Counted from the first letter of the stretch, positions 1 to 11,999 are shown. The stretch is 64,000 nucleotides of DNA from Aspidapion aeneum (GCA_963576565.1 OY755045.1:35732667-35796666); one strand, 5' to 3'. Translations and numbers: made by a program. The notes: a model not told the origin generated them from the letters alone.

Positions 1-164
1 GGCGCGGCGGCGGAATTTTAAATTACCGCTGGAAAGCCCAAATTGTCACAGGTGTACTAAATATATATTTGTATAATTAAGAAATAATAACATATATTTT
101 TTTTTTAATGGCTGCAAAAACCTAGAAAAACCCCCCAGACCCCCCAATATCTGAAAGTTTGAGG

Positions 165-880
165 TTTTTTCAAATTTTCTTAGTTAAGCTTCTAAGAGAA
201 AAATGTATTATATACTTTATTGTAGATAATAAAATTCCCTTTTCAACATGGTATAACTTAATAAAGTTAGACTAATAACAAGCTCTCCAGCGGCATCCGT
301 TAATTGAAGTAATTAAAAAAAGTTGAAAAAATACCTATGTTTTTTCCAAGATTTATTTATTTTTTTTTAAAACTAATATCTACAGAAAACCATGTATTAC
401 ATTTTGGTATACTCAATAAAATTTCCTTCAAAATGGCGTATAACGTGATTAAATCGGTTTTATAAATAGACTTCAGGGGCATCCGTAAATTAAATTAATT
501 TTGAAAGAACAGAAACTAAACCATTTTTGTTACACGTTTTATCTAATTTTCTCAAAAACTAAGCTTAAAATGAAAAAACTTGTACTACACTTTTTTATAG
601 ACAGGGAAATTCCCTTTTTAAAAATGTGAAACTTGGTGGGGTCTGACTTATAGCAAACTCTCCAGCGACGTCCGTCAATGGGGGTGATTTCAACAAATCA
701 TTAAAAAAACATGTTTTTCATACGTTTTATTCAATTTTCTTAAAAACCAAGCTCTTCATCAAAAAATGTGTTCTATACTTCGTCATAGCCAATAAAATTT
801 CTTTCCAAACAATGTATAACAAAGTGGAACTTATTTTGTATTTACCGCTCCAGTGGTGTTCTTAATTTAAAGAAATTATT
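165..880 (+). repeat. Diverged satellite-like tandem array, unit about 187 bp
   Basis: About four units share a pattern: cttaaaaacNaagct, then aaaatgt..tatacttt, then taaaattccctt, aatggtataac and tctccagcggcatccgt. Unit landmarks fall near 175, 366, 545 and 732. No coding signal was seen. Confidence 0.65.
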
Positions 881-950
881 TAAGATCAATCCAAACTAAA
901 CAATTTTGTGTCTTATTAGCTTTTCGGTGGATAATAAAGAGCGGCGGATA

Positions 951-1160
951 AAAGGTCGAAAGTACAAAAGGTCGAAAGTACAAAAGGTCGAAAAAATAAG
1001 GGCGAAAGTACAAACGATCGAAAATACAAAAGGTCGAAAGTACAAAAGGTCGAAAGTACAAAAGATCAAAAAACAAAAGGTCGAAAGTTCAAAAGGTCGA
1101 AAGTACAAAAGGTCGAAAGTACTAAAGATCGAAAGTACAAAAGATCGAAAGTACGACTGG
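951..1160 (+). repeat. 15-bp minisatellite (aaaggtcgaaagtac)
   Basis: About 13 imperfect copies of aaaggtcgaaagtac. A short copy in reverse orientation (tcgaccttttgtactttcg) sits at 1223-1250. The open frame across the array is a by-product of a repeat whose length is divisible by three. Confidence 0.9.
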
Positions 1161-1679
1161 ACAGGTCAATTCGACTTGATACGGTAAATTTGTATTTTTA
1201 ATATTTTATTTTGTCGATTTTTTTCGACCTTTTGTACTTTCGACCTTTTATGGCTTCGGCGGAGGGCCCGATAATAAAATGTCATTTTAAACAGTGTGTC
1301 ACGAAATGTAACCCATAGTATAGAAAACTCTCCTAACAGGTTGACAGGTTGATTGTTGATCCCAATGAATACCTAATTATGATTATGCCCCTCCCTCCCA
1401 AACCGTTGCATAAGATTCACCACTTTATTTTTAGTTCCATATGCTTAAAAAAATAACCAGAAACACCTGTGTCAAAGTTACTACTGTTACTTTCTGCACA
1501 AAAATATTGCTTAGGGGGGGCCATGGCCCCTATGCCTCCTCCCCTTATAACCACCGGTGTTTTTTTGCTTTAAAGAACTTATTTAGATAAATCAAAATAT
1601 CTAATATAATCAAAAAATAGTTTATTTTAATTTGGAAACATTTTATTTTAGTAGGTATAAATTAAGAACCTTTTTGAAG

Positions 1680-2260
1680 TATTTATCATAAAATTAGCCT
1701 CACTTTGTAATATATCATTTAAAAAGAAATAGTCTTATCCTCAATAAAGACTAAAGGCACATTTTTTTCTGAAAATCTTAGTTAGAAAAGATATTTAAAT
1801 ATGCAAAAGAAACTGATTATTTCAGTTATTTTTGAAAATAAGTTTATATTAGTACGCCCCTGAAGCCTTAAATATGGCAACAACCCGACATTTTAATAAA
1901 GTTTTTAAAAGAAAATGTTATGTTCTACAATAAAGTATACTACATAGTATTTCCTAAAAAGTGTAGTTTTTTGAGAAAACATGTTTTTTCTAAATAATCC
2001 CAATTTACGTACGTCACTGAAGAGCTACTTGCTTTTCATAACCTTATTGACCAATACATCGTTGGAAAGGGACTCCACAAAAAACTGTTCTTTGCAATTT
2101 TTGATAAAAAGGTTAGTTTTCGAGAAAATTGCATAAAACTGAAAAAAAACACAGGTTTTTGGGGGTTTGGGGAGGATTGTCTCCGTCTCTGACGATTTTT
2201 CGAGTTAGCAACAGAGATACTCGGATTCAGCGGGGTCAAATTAGCGGGAAATGGTCTGTT
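1680..2260 (-). repeat. Satellite-like units in opposite orientation
   Basis: Read on the - strand this carries the same landmarks as the array at 165-880 (ttttctcgaaaactaa, ccctttccaacgatgta, tacgtaaattggg). The two arrays face each other across the minisatellite. Confidence 0.5.
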
Positions 2261-2324
2261 GCCAAAAAGTAATATGATTTGCTTCTAGACCGAAAACGGA
2301 AAGTCTTTTAAAATAATATGCTCT

Positions 2325-2440
2325 GACTATTAATCTCGCGATATGCCACATGTCGATCTTCCATGATTAGCTTATGCACATCATTGATGTTTTCCTGGGT
2401 GACGGCCGTTTTTGGTGCACCTCAAATTTTCACGGACTTG
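2325..2440 (-). mobile_element. mariner transposase fragment
   Basis: The stretch ctcgcgatatgccacatgtc followed by gatctt, and gtttttggtgcacct, matches the N-terminal part of the mariner copy at 59965-60055 in the same orientation. Only about 110 bp remain. Confidence 0.65.
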
Positions 2441-2444
2441 TCGC

Positions 2445-3585
2445 CTTTGATAATTTATGCACCTAGCCCTTCTATAACTGCGTTACATACTTTATGAGAT
2501 CATAAAGTCATAAAAAGTAAAATATAGTTCAAAATAAGTGTATTTGGTGTATAATATTAAGTTAGGTAGGTATTGTTATTTTATATTGAAAATTGGGAAA
2601 TTAATAATTAATATTCAACATTTAGAGGTTGGCAAATGACCCCATGGTCCTCGCAATATTCCTTTCAATAAAAAGTGGCCCTTTTTTCTCTAAAACCAGA
2701 AGGGGTAAGTTTTGAAGGCCGGCATACCTAATTACAATAACAGTTGATACAACCATAGTGGCCAAAAAACTAAAAATAAAAACGAGTTAAAAAATGAAAT
2801 TGTTTGTTTTGCTCGCTTATACAGGTGATATTAAAATAATGTAAAATATTCCGGGGGAAGATAGTATACTGATAGTAGTACTTCGTGTAAAAGGAAAGAT
2901 AAAAAAAAAGTAATTTTAGGCTTTAGAATCCCAGTATTTACTAAAGGGTCTACAGTGCTAAGTGCTAGCATCCTAGCTTTAAAAGTCTACATTTTGGTTA
3001 AAGGTTTAACTTATTTTTCCCGTGAATGCAATAGTTTTTAATATTTATATGAATTGTCACACAAAGGTTAATAATAAATAAAAATAAAAAAATATTTTGG
3101 TTTAAAAATGGTAGCCATATTTAAACCTCCAAACGTCATTAGAAAATGTCGAATAAAAACGGTAAGTGTAAGTCAGTATCAGCGTCCGCTATATTTTACA
3201 TGTTAATTTTTTGGACAAGTTAGCGACGATTAAACCGATGGTCGATTGTTTTGGTGAATGTGTAATTGAAAAGGGTGTGTTTTTTACTGTTGTCATTTTA
3301 TTGTTTTTCGAACTTTAAACCACCCCTCAGAGGTGGTACTACAATTTGAGATTATTTTTAACGGGAATCCTACGACTGCACGGACTAAATTTCCAAAAAA
3401 AATTACAATTCGTTACAATATTTTTATTTGGTTTTTCTTTATTTCTAAAGTTAATTGGAATTTATATGAGATTAAACTCACGGAGAGATGCTTACTATCA
3501 TATTGCACATTAGGGTAACTAAATCTTATCAGTTATTTGACTTGTAAGTATTAAAAAATAGACTTAAACCGGTCGGTATCAAGTG
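2445..3585. other. No gene recognised
   Basis: AT-rich sequence without convincing ORFs. A stretch near 2935-2970 (gggtctacagtgctaagtgc) is loosely related to the tandem duplication at 3586-3769. Confidence 0.5.
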
Positions 3586-3769
3586 TATAGACTTGATACT
3601 TAAACCCGGTCTACAATGCTAAGTCTTAAGGTCTTAGTAAATACTGGTGGAAGAGTTTAAAAAAATAACTGGTTACTTATAGACTTGATACTTAAACCCG
3701 GTCTACAATGCTAAGTCTTAAGGTCTTAGTAAATACTGGTGGAAGAATTTAAAAAAATAACTGGTTACT
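3586..3769 (+). repeat. 92-bp tandem duplication
   Basis: Two nearly identical copies (3586-3677 and 3678-3769) beginning tatagacttgatacttaaac and ending aataactggttac. A few substitutions separate them, so the duplication is recent. Confidence 0.9.
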
Positions 3770-4994
3770 ATATATTTTGAGCCTATATCAACTATTAACT
3801 TTGAGAGGATTTTTGCTTAATCGGAAAGAGTAGTTTTTGCAAAAGCAGATGTATTTAATTTTTTTACGGATAGCTTTTTTTACAAGTTTGACCCGATTTT
3901 TTAAAAAATACTTACTTAAAAAAAAGGTAGCCTTTGTTGCAAGTCACTTAGAGGTAAGGATTGTCGATAACATTCAAGGTGAAGGGTTTGCTAAATGCGT
4001 ATTTCAGAAAAAAATGGGCAATTTCGGAGGAAGATAGTATTAACCTAACGTAACATAATCTAAACTCTCCTCACCTTTCTTAATAAACATTTTTTGACTC
4101 ATCTTTATATTATATACTTTTTTATTCAATTTTATTAGCAATATCTTTCTTCAATTTTTTTACATTATTTTGATGACACTCTGTATCTAAGCAAAAATTA
4201 TTATCTTTTAGCTTTTGTTCTATCTTATTGCGATAAGTAATAAAAAAGTTAATAAAATATCACTCTGTACCAACTTTTTAGAACGATGCCTGTAAATTTG
4301 CATTCAGTCAAGCGTCGCGATGCCGGTCGGTCGTTGGCTGAACAGTTAAAAGGCGTCGCCCCCAAAGCCGCACTGTGGTTACGTTTAACAATTTCGCGCG
4401 GCAAAAATTATGGTTGTAAAAATTTTCCCAGAATGACCTTGTTCCAACCAGTAGGTTGGCACACAGGACAAAAAATTACCGTGAAAATTAACTTTCAGGT
4501 AACGATAAAGATTAAACATTAATATTATTATATATTATTAATAATATTGTATTAATCAGTCCCGGAATGGTCAGGTCGGCGTCATCGATTGCCCCGAAGG
4601 AGCTTCAAGAAAATAAACTTCGGGGCGTTAAAAAAATGGTTTGTATTTTGGGACCCCAAGGGATCCGAAAAAGAGTGGGATGACTAAATTTGGGGCCTCT
4701 TCAGTCTAACCACGGAAAACTGGTTTTAAAAAAAAGTATTTGGCATTTCTATTACTAAGTCCGTTTCCACAGAGAGCCTAAAAAGGTATTAGCATTATAG
4801 CTAATACAGATTAAGTTAAATATGAAAAAAATAATACTTTTTTTGCTGTGTCTTATTGGAATCCCTTAAATAATCGCACAAGGAAAAGATCACATCTTGG
4901 AAAAGGTTCGCACGGAAAAAGCGCACAGAGGAAAAACATTCAATTGAAACACTGGCACACATAATAAAAAATGACCTGTGACTAGACCACCACA
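3770..4994. other. No gene recognised; one hairpin
   Basis: A 78-codon open frame at 4286-4522 is less AT-rich than its surroundings but matches no family I recognise. A 9-bp perfect stem gccccgaag/cttcggggc lies at 4591-4599 and 4618-4626 with AATAAA in the loop. Confidence 0.4.
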
Positions 4995-5634
4995 AGACGC
5001 TAGCCCTACCAAGTCCACTTTAGCTCCCTGACTTCCGCATGCGCACATCTACCAATATTATTTACCTCATGCATTACAATAGATGAACAGGGTCATTTTC
5101 ACTTGATTCTAACCACATGAAAATAGAAAATTTCAAAAACCTAACCTAACGAAACCTAATCAAATCGAACCAAACCAAAGCAAACTGAACCAATAATTAA
5201 AAAAAAAACTTTCTGTCTTTCTACCCGGAATCCTAGAGGATGTGAATCCGAACCGAACCGAACCTATCCAAACCTAACCATACCCAACTAAACCTAATTA
5301 GCAGTGTTGTAGTTTAGTTTGGTTAGGTTAAGTTTGGTTTGGTTTAGTTAGGTTCGGTTCGGTTTGGTTCGGTTCGGATTCACATCCTCTAGGATCCTGG
5401 GTAGGAGGTTTGAAAAAAATTATTGGTTTATTGGTTTAGTTTGCTTTGGTTCGGTTCGGTTAGATTTGATTAGGTTTCGTTAGGTTAGGTTTTTGAAACT
5501 TTCTATTTTCATGTGGTCAGAATCAAGTGAAAATCACCCTGTTCATCTATTGTAATACATGAGGTAAATAATATTGGTAGATCTGCGCATGCGGAAGTCA
5601 GGGAGCCAAAATGGCCTTGGTAGGGCTAGCGTCT
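4995..5634. mobile_element. Palindromic (foldback) element with AACCGAACC core
   Basis: Two arms of about 310 bp are near-perfect inverted copies, from agacgctagccctacc at 4995 to ggtagggctagcgtct at 5634. The centre contains repeated AACCGAACC and CCTAACC-type motifs flanking ctaggatc. No ORF. Confidence 0.85.
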
Positions 5635-5929
5635 AGATCACCTACTTACATGCCTTTCAGTGCGCCGAATCCAAAACGGGGTCTGCTTTGCCTGTGCACC
5701 CCCAAAATTTCGAGTAAACTGCAAAAACTTGAACAAAGTAGGGTAATTTTACATGGTCTAGGAAAATTCAAAATTTTTATATTTCCAATTTTTACCTTCT
5801 TCCAACCAATAATACTAGTTTAACGAGTGTGTAAATACGAATGTAATGGCCCATTTATGCCTCTAGTATAATAAGAATGCCAAATTATACGATATCTCTC
5901 TCAAAAATTTAAAAAGGTGAGAGACAAAA

Positions 5930-6045
5930 TCGTATGCTTAACTTAGCCTTGACCAAGCAGTGTTCTAAAGAGTCCCATAAGGACGAAACAGTTAACTGTC
6001 AACAGCCACGAAAACTTGTTTGATTTTTATGTTTATACTTAAGGA
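5930..6045 (+). repeat. Interspersed repeat, short copy
   Basis: Contains gaccaagcagtgttct, gttaactgtcaac and cacgaaaacttgtttg. Related copies occur at 37840-38110, 38280-38490 and 57090-57450. Family not recognised. Confidence 0.7.
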
Positions 6046-6903
6046 TCTGCCGATAGCCGAGAATATATGTAGAATTGGTTCAATTAGGTTTTTTTTGCGA
6101 CTGCATTTTGGTTTTTTTTTGTAATTTTAATTTTAACTGCAGTGTCCTTAGTTCATTCATCCCTAAAATACCAAATTACTAGTGTATTTTAAAATTTTAA
6201 ATGCATTTTTTCTCAGAAAAATATTAAAATGGAATCATAGTGCTATATAGTAGAATGGAGTTGTGAGTTGTAGTTACTTTATTTCCCATGGGACCCTATA
6301 GCATGATATAGGTAGATACCTACAGTCCTATATTGGGGGCGATATTTACAAGTGTGTGGGACGATAAGATAGACATTTTTGATATTTTTTATTATTTATG
6401 CGTATGTTTACAAAGAAAGTATTTTCTGTATTCAAGTCTATAATAGGTAGACGCAGATATTGGATAGTTTGTACAGGACGTTTATTCTTGACTGCCGTGA
6501 GATGAGATGAGCCAAATGTTCACTTGTATTCTTACCGGTGATCCTAAGTTTACCATCTCTGTCCACGGGGCAATGAATCCCCGTGAGTTACTGTGACGTT
6601 TATTCTGACATTATATTGCTTGCTCGACTAGTATGAATAGTGGGTGTCAAGAATGAGAAATTTGACCTTATTTTTGTTTATTTGTTTGAAGAATAACTCC
6701 CGATTTGTGTTCATGTATAAGCCTTCTGCGTTTTCCGGTGTTTTGTTATGATTTTTATAAATAAATATTCTCTTTTTTCTTATTTTTTTAATATTTCATA
6801 TATTTCCAAGGTTTTAGAAAATATTTCCGGACATATTTCCGAAAATATGTTTCTGGAAATTTTACAACACTAACCAGAGTAATTTAAAAACCGGTACACT
6901 ATA
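6046..6903. other. No feature recognised
   Basis: AT-rich intergenic sequence. No ORF, tandem repeat or inverted repeat was seen. Confidence 0.5.
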
Positions 6904-7161
6904 CTGCCGTCCTAAGCAAGACTCACCTATCTGCAAAAAAATCAAAAATGAGTTAGGACCGAAAATGGCTTTACTTTAAACAGGTAATAATTTGTAACTT
7001 TTTTTTGTTTTATTATTGAGATATTGCTACTAGAAACCCATAAACATTTACCAACAAAAAAATATATTACTATGTAACTCTTGGCAAGCATTTAAACTTT
7101 AAACTCGCTTTTCTCGAAATAAGTGAAAACGTAGATAGGTGGGTCTTATTAAGGACGGCAG
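6904..7161. mobile_element. MITE with TA target duplication
   Basis: Terminal inverted repeats ctgccgtcctaagcaagac and the related gtcttattaaggacggcag, flanked by TA on both sides (6902-6903, 7162-7163). This matches a Tc1/mariner-type non-autonomous element. Confidence 0.8.
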
Positions 7162-7175
7162 TATATAGGTATAGG

Positions 7176-7208
7176 CAATGAATACACGACTCTATCGTGT
7201 ATTCATTG
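7176..7208. other. Perfect 14-bp stem-loop
   Basis: Arms caatgaatacacga and tcgtgtattcattg enclose the loop ctcta. The direct motif ggtatagg occurs on both sides. It may be a tiny deletion product of an inverted-repeat element. Confidence 0.75.
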
Positions 7209-7306
7209 GTATAGGTATATTACAATAAATACGAATAGCATACCTACATAGACCGAAGGAAACTAGTAGTTTTTGATACGTACAATATTATTATTATCTA
7301 TTCTAC

Positions 7307-7345
7307 CAGTGCGGGATCCAGGGGAACATCCTAGATCCGCCACTG
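7307..7345. mobile_element. 39-bp hAT relic with perfect 8-bp target duplication
   Basis: Termini cagtgcgggatcc and gatccgccactg are inverted and hAT-like (CAGTG...CACTG). TATTCTAC is repeated on both sides (7299-7306, 7346-7353). Only the two ends remain. Confidence 0.75.
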
Positions 7346-7583
7346 TATTCTACCATTGATAGTTGTGTACATTATTTGCTTTTATTATCGTCCTTTTGTA
7401 AGTACTCAACGGCTACTATTAAGTAGGTTGCGATGTTAGTCAAAACCTAAAATAAAAACATTTATTACTTATAAACATTTAAGTAGGTACCTAGATCCAC
7501 GCGCCTATTAGTGAGCGAACTCTGTACACGAGCCGTACACAATAATCTCTATATATAATATAATTCAATGGCCGTACAGTAAC

Positions 7584-7755
7584 CACGGTGGATAGAATAG
7601 ACCGGTGTTCGGACATTATATATATGTCGAATTTTCACGTCACTGGTGGTCCAGTTAATTTTTGTAAACAAAAGTTAGATATGATATGAACCAGTGTCGT
7701 GGAAATTCGACATATATTTATAAGATCCAAACACCGGTCTATTCTATCCACCGTG
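7584..7755. mobile_element. Hairpin MITE with 9-bp target duplication
   Basis: Arms begin cacggtggatagaatagacc and its complement and run about 70 bp inward. TACAGTAAC is duplicated exactly at 7575-7583 and 7756-7764. A 9-bp duplication fits Mutator-like elements best. Confidence 0.85.
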
Positions 7756-8197
7756 TACAGTAACTCCCCAGTAAATACAATCATGTACCGGAAATGTGAT
7801 TAGAATAATTCCTCTTGCACATTAGGAATATTAACAAAAAAGTTTCAAAGTTTTCAGGTCTTGCCCGTGAAACTTTTTTGTTAAGATTTTATACCTCGTG
7901 AACTTCCTTCAAAATTAGAAATATTCTTCCAAACCAGAGGGGTGCAATTAATGATCGAAAAATTTTAAAAAAAAGTTTTCTATGCTCGGTCGGGTCTTAA
8001 ACTCGGACCTTTGGCTATGTACAGGGTCATTAATTATATTTGCGTAGTCTTTTTCAAGGGTTAGTATAGGTGATAAAAAAAAGCTTCAAATACGAAAGTT
8101 GCATAATTTTTTCAGTAATATATCTTTACGACTATGTTACAAGTCACAGAAGTAATTCCTTATGTAAAATTTTGACACTAACTTTCTTAAGTTAAAG

Positions 8198-8364
8198 CAG
8201 GGGCGGATCTAGTAACTTTATTTAGGGGGAGGGAAAATTACATAATAAATATAGCATAAAACTATTTTGGACAGTGACCAGGATGTGTATTATGTGTGTA
8301 AAAACAAAATAAAGATTTAGGGGAGGGGATTTCCCCTTTTTCCCAACCCGTAGATCGGCTCCTG
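8198..8364. mobile_element. Probable hAT-like MITE, decayed
   Basis: Termini caggggcggatctag and tagatcggctcctg are imperfect inverted repeats with hAT-like ends. No target duplication is visible. Confidence 0.45.
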
Positions 8365-10601
8365 GTATATCTCCTCTATATTATGACGATAAATAGAGGG
8401 ATTCAACTATATTATACACCTACACATGAGTGTCACCATTGTGCTCCTTTTAAACAATAATGTAGCATCGTCTAGACCATAATATGGTACATCAGTTAAA
8501 AGGAAAAACAGCATAAACATTAGCAAAATAAAACTTTTCGTCGTTTGGAATGGCGCATCGTCCTGTATAAATTATTAACGTTCTAAATTTGTAGAATTTT
8601 TCCCACGCCCGGTTCTAAATAGGTATATCGACGGACAAACGGGTAACCAGTCCTTTGACAATGAACCTTGCTCGCTGTAATGAAAGTAGTCAGTGGTCTT
8701 TATAGTCTTTATCTTCACTCGCGGCTACAGACTTAAAAATACTTTGGCTCCTTCGATTTCGAGGTTATGTTTTAATTAGCTTGTCTAACGAACTGTCACG
8801 ATCAGCTGTTTTTCGATCCAAGATGGTCGCCATGAGACAAACAAAGCGTTTTCCCATAAGCGGCAATGTTAACAAAAACGTAATTTTTAAAAAAAGTGAA
8901 ACGATTTAACTTACAACAAAGATGCTGTTTTAAGTATTGAACCTTTGTACACATGGGAAAAATGCGTTTTTCTTAAAAAAAAATCAATTGAAGCCAGTAA
9001 ATCTCAAATAAAAGGGACCATGTTTTGTTCAAAAGTCAGGTTATGTTTTTATTTAATTTTGTTTTTTTTTACTTTTTTTCCAGTTTTTTACTCAGTTTGA
9101 ATCATTATTATTAGTTTCTGTGCTGTTATGAATTGTGGCAGCTGGGGAGAGCTTGATAATGTTAGTTTTGATGGAATGCCAAGTATTTTGACCTTAAAAA
9201 ATCATCTTGATTTAAATGAACTAGGTATCAGCTCAAAGAAGGGAAAAGAAAGTGGATAAGTGCTCTATTACCTGACTTAACAGAGGATAAATTGAAATAT
9301 TCGAAAGTTTTTTGTCAGGTTTGTTATGGATAAATGTGCAACTGCCATTTTGGCAACATTTTCTATTGGGATCTTTTTTTGTGCTTGAGTGGACCTTTTG
9401 CAGAAGTGTAACATAGAATTGTGTTAAACTGTAAGAAATATTTCACTATGATTTGTTTACTATTCTAGGCAAGCAACTTTCAAAACTAGAATACAGCAAT
9501 GATCATGACTGGGTCTCTCCTGAATGGATTATTGTTTCAAAACGGTTGAAAAATTTTAAAAATGATGGTTGAAAAAAGGGTCCCGAGAATAAAGAAAAGG
9601 AAAACAATATGAGGTTAAAGTGTGAATAATGAGCTGAACCAAATTTGTACACCATCCTACAGAACCTTAAATAAACTTTTGGTAGTGTAGCGTCCTGTAT
9701 AGTGTCTAGTGAAGTCCTGTATCATCAAAGTTTCTTTTTCTTTAATAAATATTTATTTTACAGACCTCAAAACAGTTTAGAATAAACTGGTGAGTTTGAC
9801 AGTCTCCCTAACTCAAACCTCTTTTTATCTTAAACTATTTTGGTGCAAATTTTCCTTTATTTCCATGCTTTTTGACACCTAAAACTTGTACACCGTAAAA
9901 TTTGTATAGTATCTGACTGGACCTACTACAAGTCCTGTTGTGAAATTTCTCCGGTAATGTACTGAGCTTATTACCAAAAAAAAATTTTTTGGCATCATTA
10001 ATAATAGATGGATAAGAAAGTAATCTTTGTTGACTTTGATGACCACAAGAAAAACAAATAAGTTCTCTCAGATATTTTTTTCAATTTCTCTCAAAAAAAT
10101 TTGGGTTCTAATACTCCTAATGGGTCATATGCTGTTACGCCCAATTGTAGAGTAGAGTATATGTTTATTTGCATAAACTTTTAGATACATAATTGAGCAA
10201 ATATTGTTACAAATAAACAGTAATAAAAGTAATAGTAACAGTAGTAATACAACAGCGAATATTGTACTGTTGTAAAATTTGAACAGTACTTACTGTTGTG
10301 AGCTGATGAATTTGACCGTACTTAAGCCCTATGTATTATAGTTCATGGAAAATCATATGGTGATGTATGGTGTGTGAGGCCAATGACAAGAAAAAACTGT
10401 ATTTTAATTTTGCAAGTTTTTTTTTTTATATAATGTTTACTTATATTTTTTTAAATAAACATATTTTGTAAAGTACTTATTAGAAGTTTGCTTGACCAAC
10501 CTTGGTTGGAACTTATATGTGCATATTGATCTGTTGGACTGACCTACCTATAAGTTGTGCCTCTTTTTCATTTTACTACTGGAGGGTTAAAACAATTAAA
10601 C

Positions 10602-10631
10602 CACAGATCACCTTTGTTAAGGTGATCTGTG
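10602..10631. other. Perfect 13-bp stem-loop
   Basis: Arms cacagatcacctt and aaggtgatctgtg with the loop tgtt, inside the long-TIR element. Function unknown. Confidence 0.7.
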
Positions 10632-11343
10632 ATTAAACTTTGTCTAAACCTAAAAATCATAGTGAAATATTTTTCACAGTTTAATGCTATAGAAGGCCTA
10701 TTACTTAGCAAAAGGTTTAGTCAAGTACAACAAAAGATCCTAATAGAAAACCTGAATCTGATGAGAAAAGTTTAGTCTATTTCAATTTCGTCTCTGTTAA
10801 GTGAGCCTTGAAGTGAGCTCTTTGAATAGAACTACTTTCCCCTACCTTGGGCTGATAGTTCATTGATTCATTGGTCAAAAAACTTCAGAAACCTTTGGGG
10901 GTCTCATGATGTAATTTATGCTATTTTTTCTGTTTACTCATGAAATATATGGAAAATATCTAAAAAAATGTGGTTTGGGGGGTCCGGCCCCCTAGCCCCC
11001 CGCCCCCTTGGTGCGCCCATGTAGTAATTCAAAATAAGTGAAAAAACTAGAAAAAAAGTTTAAAAAAGAACAAAATAAACAAAAACATAACCTACTTTTT
11101 TGAAGAAAACATGGTCCCTTTTATTTCAGATTTTCTCGCTTTAGTTTAATATTTTTAAGAAAAACGCATTTTTCCCATATGCACAAAGGATCTATTCTTA
11201 AAACTGATTAATTTTTGAGACTAAAGCTCTTGTCGTTTTTGTAAAATTTACGTTTTTGTTAACATTACGGCTTATGGGAAATCGGTTTGTTTGTCCCATG
11301 GAAGACATCTTGGATTTGATCATATGTTTTGTTAGACAGCCCT

Positions 11344-11932
11344 ATTGTTTTGTTTTGTTCAAATAGCCTGGAAGCATGGAATAAATAAATTTCTTCGATG
11401 GTGGAAGTGTTTGAATTCCTTTCGAGTTTTAAAAATTAGTATTAAAAATATTTGTCGTGTCGTTAGTTCGGTCAAATTTAGTTCAAAATAGCGCTAGTAA
11501 CGAAATAGGGTGTCTTTCTAACATATTTTTTCAAAAAAAAACTTCCCTGACTTCTTTCGCGAGATCCTAGCGGGTGTGAAACAAAACCGAACCGAACCGA
11601 ACCGAATTTAACCGAATCGGTTTAGTTCGGTTTGGTTTCACAACCTCTGGGATGCCGGTTCGGTTCAGTTCCGTTCCGTTCGGTTCGGTTTTGTTTCACA
11701 CCCGCTAGGATCCCGCGAAAGAAGCCAGGGAAGTTTTTTTTTTGAAAAAATATGTTAGAAAGACACCCTATTTCGTTACTAGCGCTATTTTGAACTAAAT
11801 TTGACCGAACTAACGACACGACAAATATTTTTAATACTAATTTTTAAAACTCGAAAGGAATTCAAACACTTCCACCATCGAAGAAATTTATTTATTCCAT
11901 GCTTCCAGGCTATTTGAACAAAACAAAACAAT
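11344..11932. mobile_element. Palindromic element inserted in the right TIR
   Basis: Arms of about 280 bp run from attgttttgttttgttcaa to its complement. The centre has AACCGAACC-type repeats next to gctaggatc, the same architecture as 4995-5634. It interrupts the otherwise continuous TIR of the 8717-11990 element. Confidence 0.85.
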
Positions 11933-11999
11933 TAAAACATAACCTCGAAATCGAAGGAGCCAAAGTACTTTTTAGTCTGTAGCCGCGAGTTTTATCTTC

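Larger units (their letters stand above)
8717..11990. mobile_element. Long-TIR (Mutator-like) element, non-autonomous, 3.3 kb
   Basis: TIRs begin actcgcggctacagact and extend about 360 bp (8717-9075 against 11990-11933 plus 11343-11040). TTTATCTTC is duplicated at 8708-8716 and 11991-11999. The right TIR is split by another palindrome. The interior (9080-11035) has no usable ORF. Confidence 0.82.

Noticed and set aside
951..1160. CRISPR-like regular repeats
   Set aside because: Units are contiguous 15-mers with no unique spacers, in a eukaryotic context.
906..1187. 93-codon + frame and overlapping - frames at 876-1108
   Set aside because: Produced entirely by the 15-bp minisatellite, whose length is a multiple of three.
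4286..4522. 78-codon + frame as a gene
   Set aside because: No recognised family, no splice or expression evidence; kept only as a remark.
5150..5480. Telomere-like CCTAACC/TTAGGTT repeats
   Set aside because: The pattern is irregular and embedded in a palindromic element, not a (TTAGG)n array.
11622..11819. - strand frame with NRTERNGTEPNR-like repeats
   Set aside because: It is the AACCGAACC centre of a palindromic element read in one frame.
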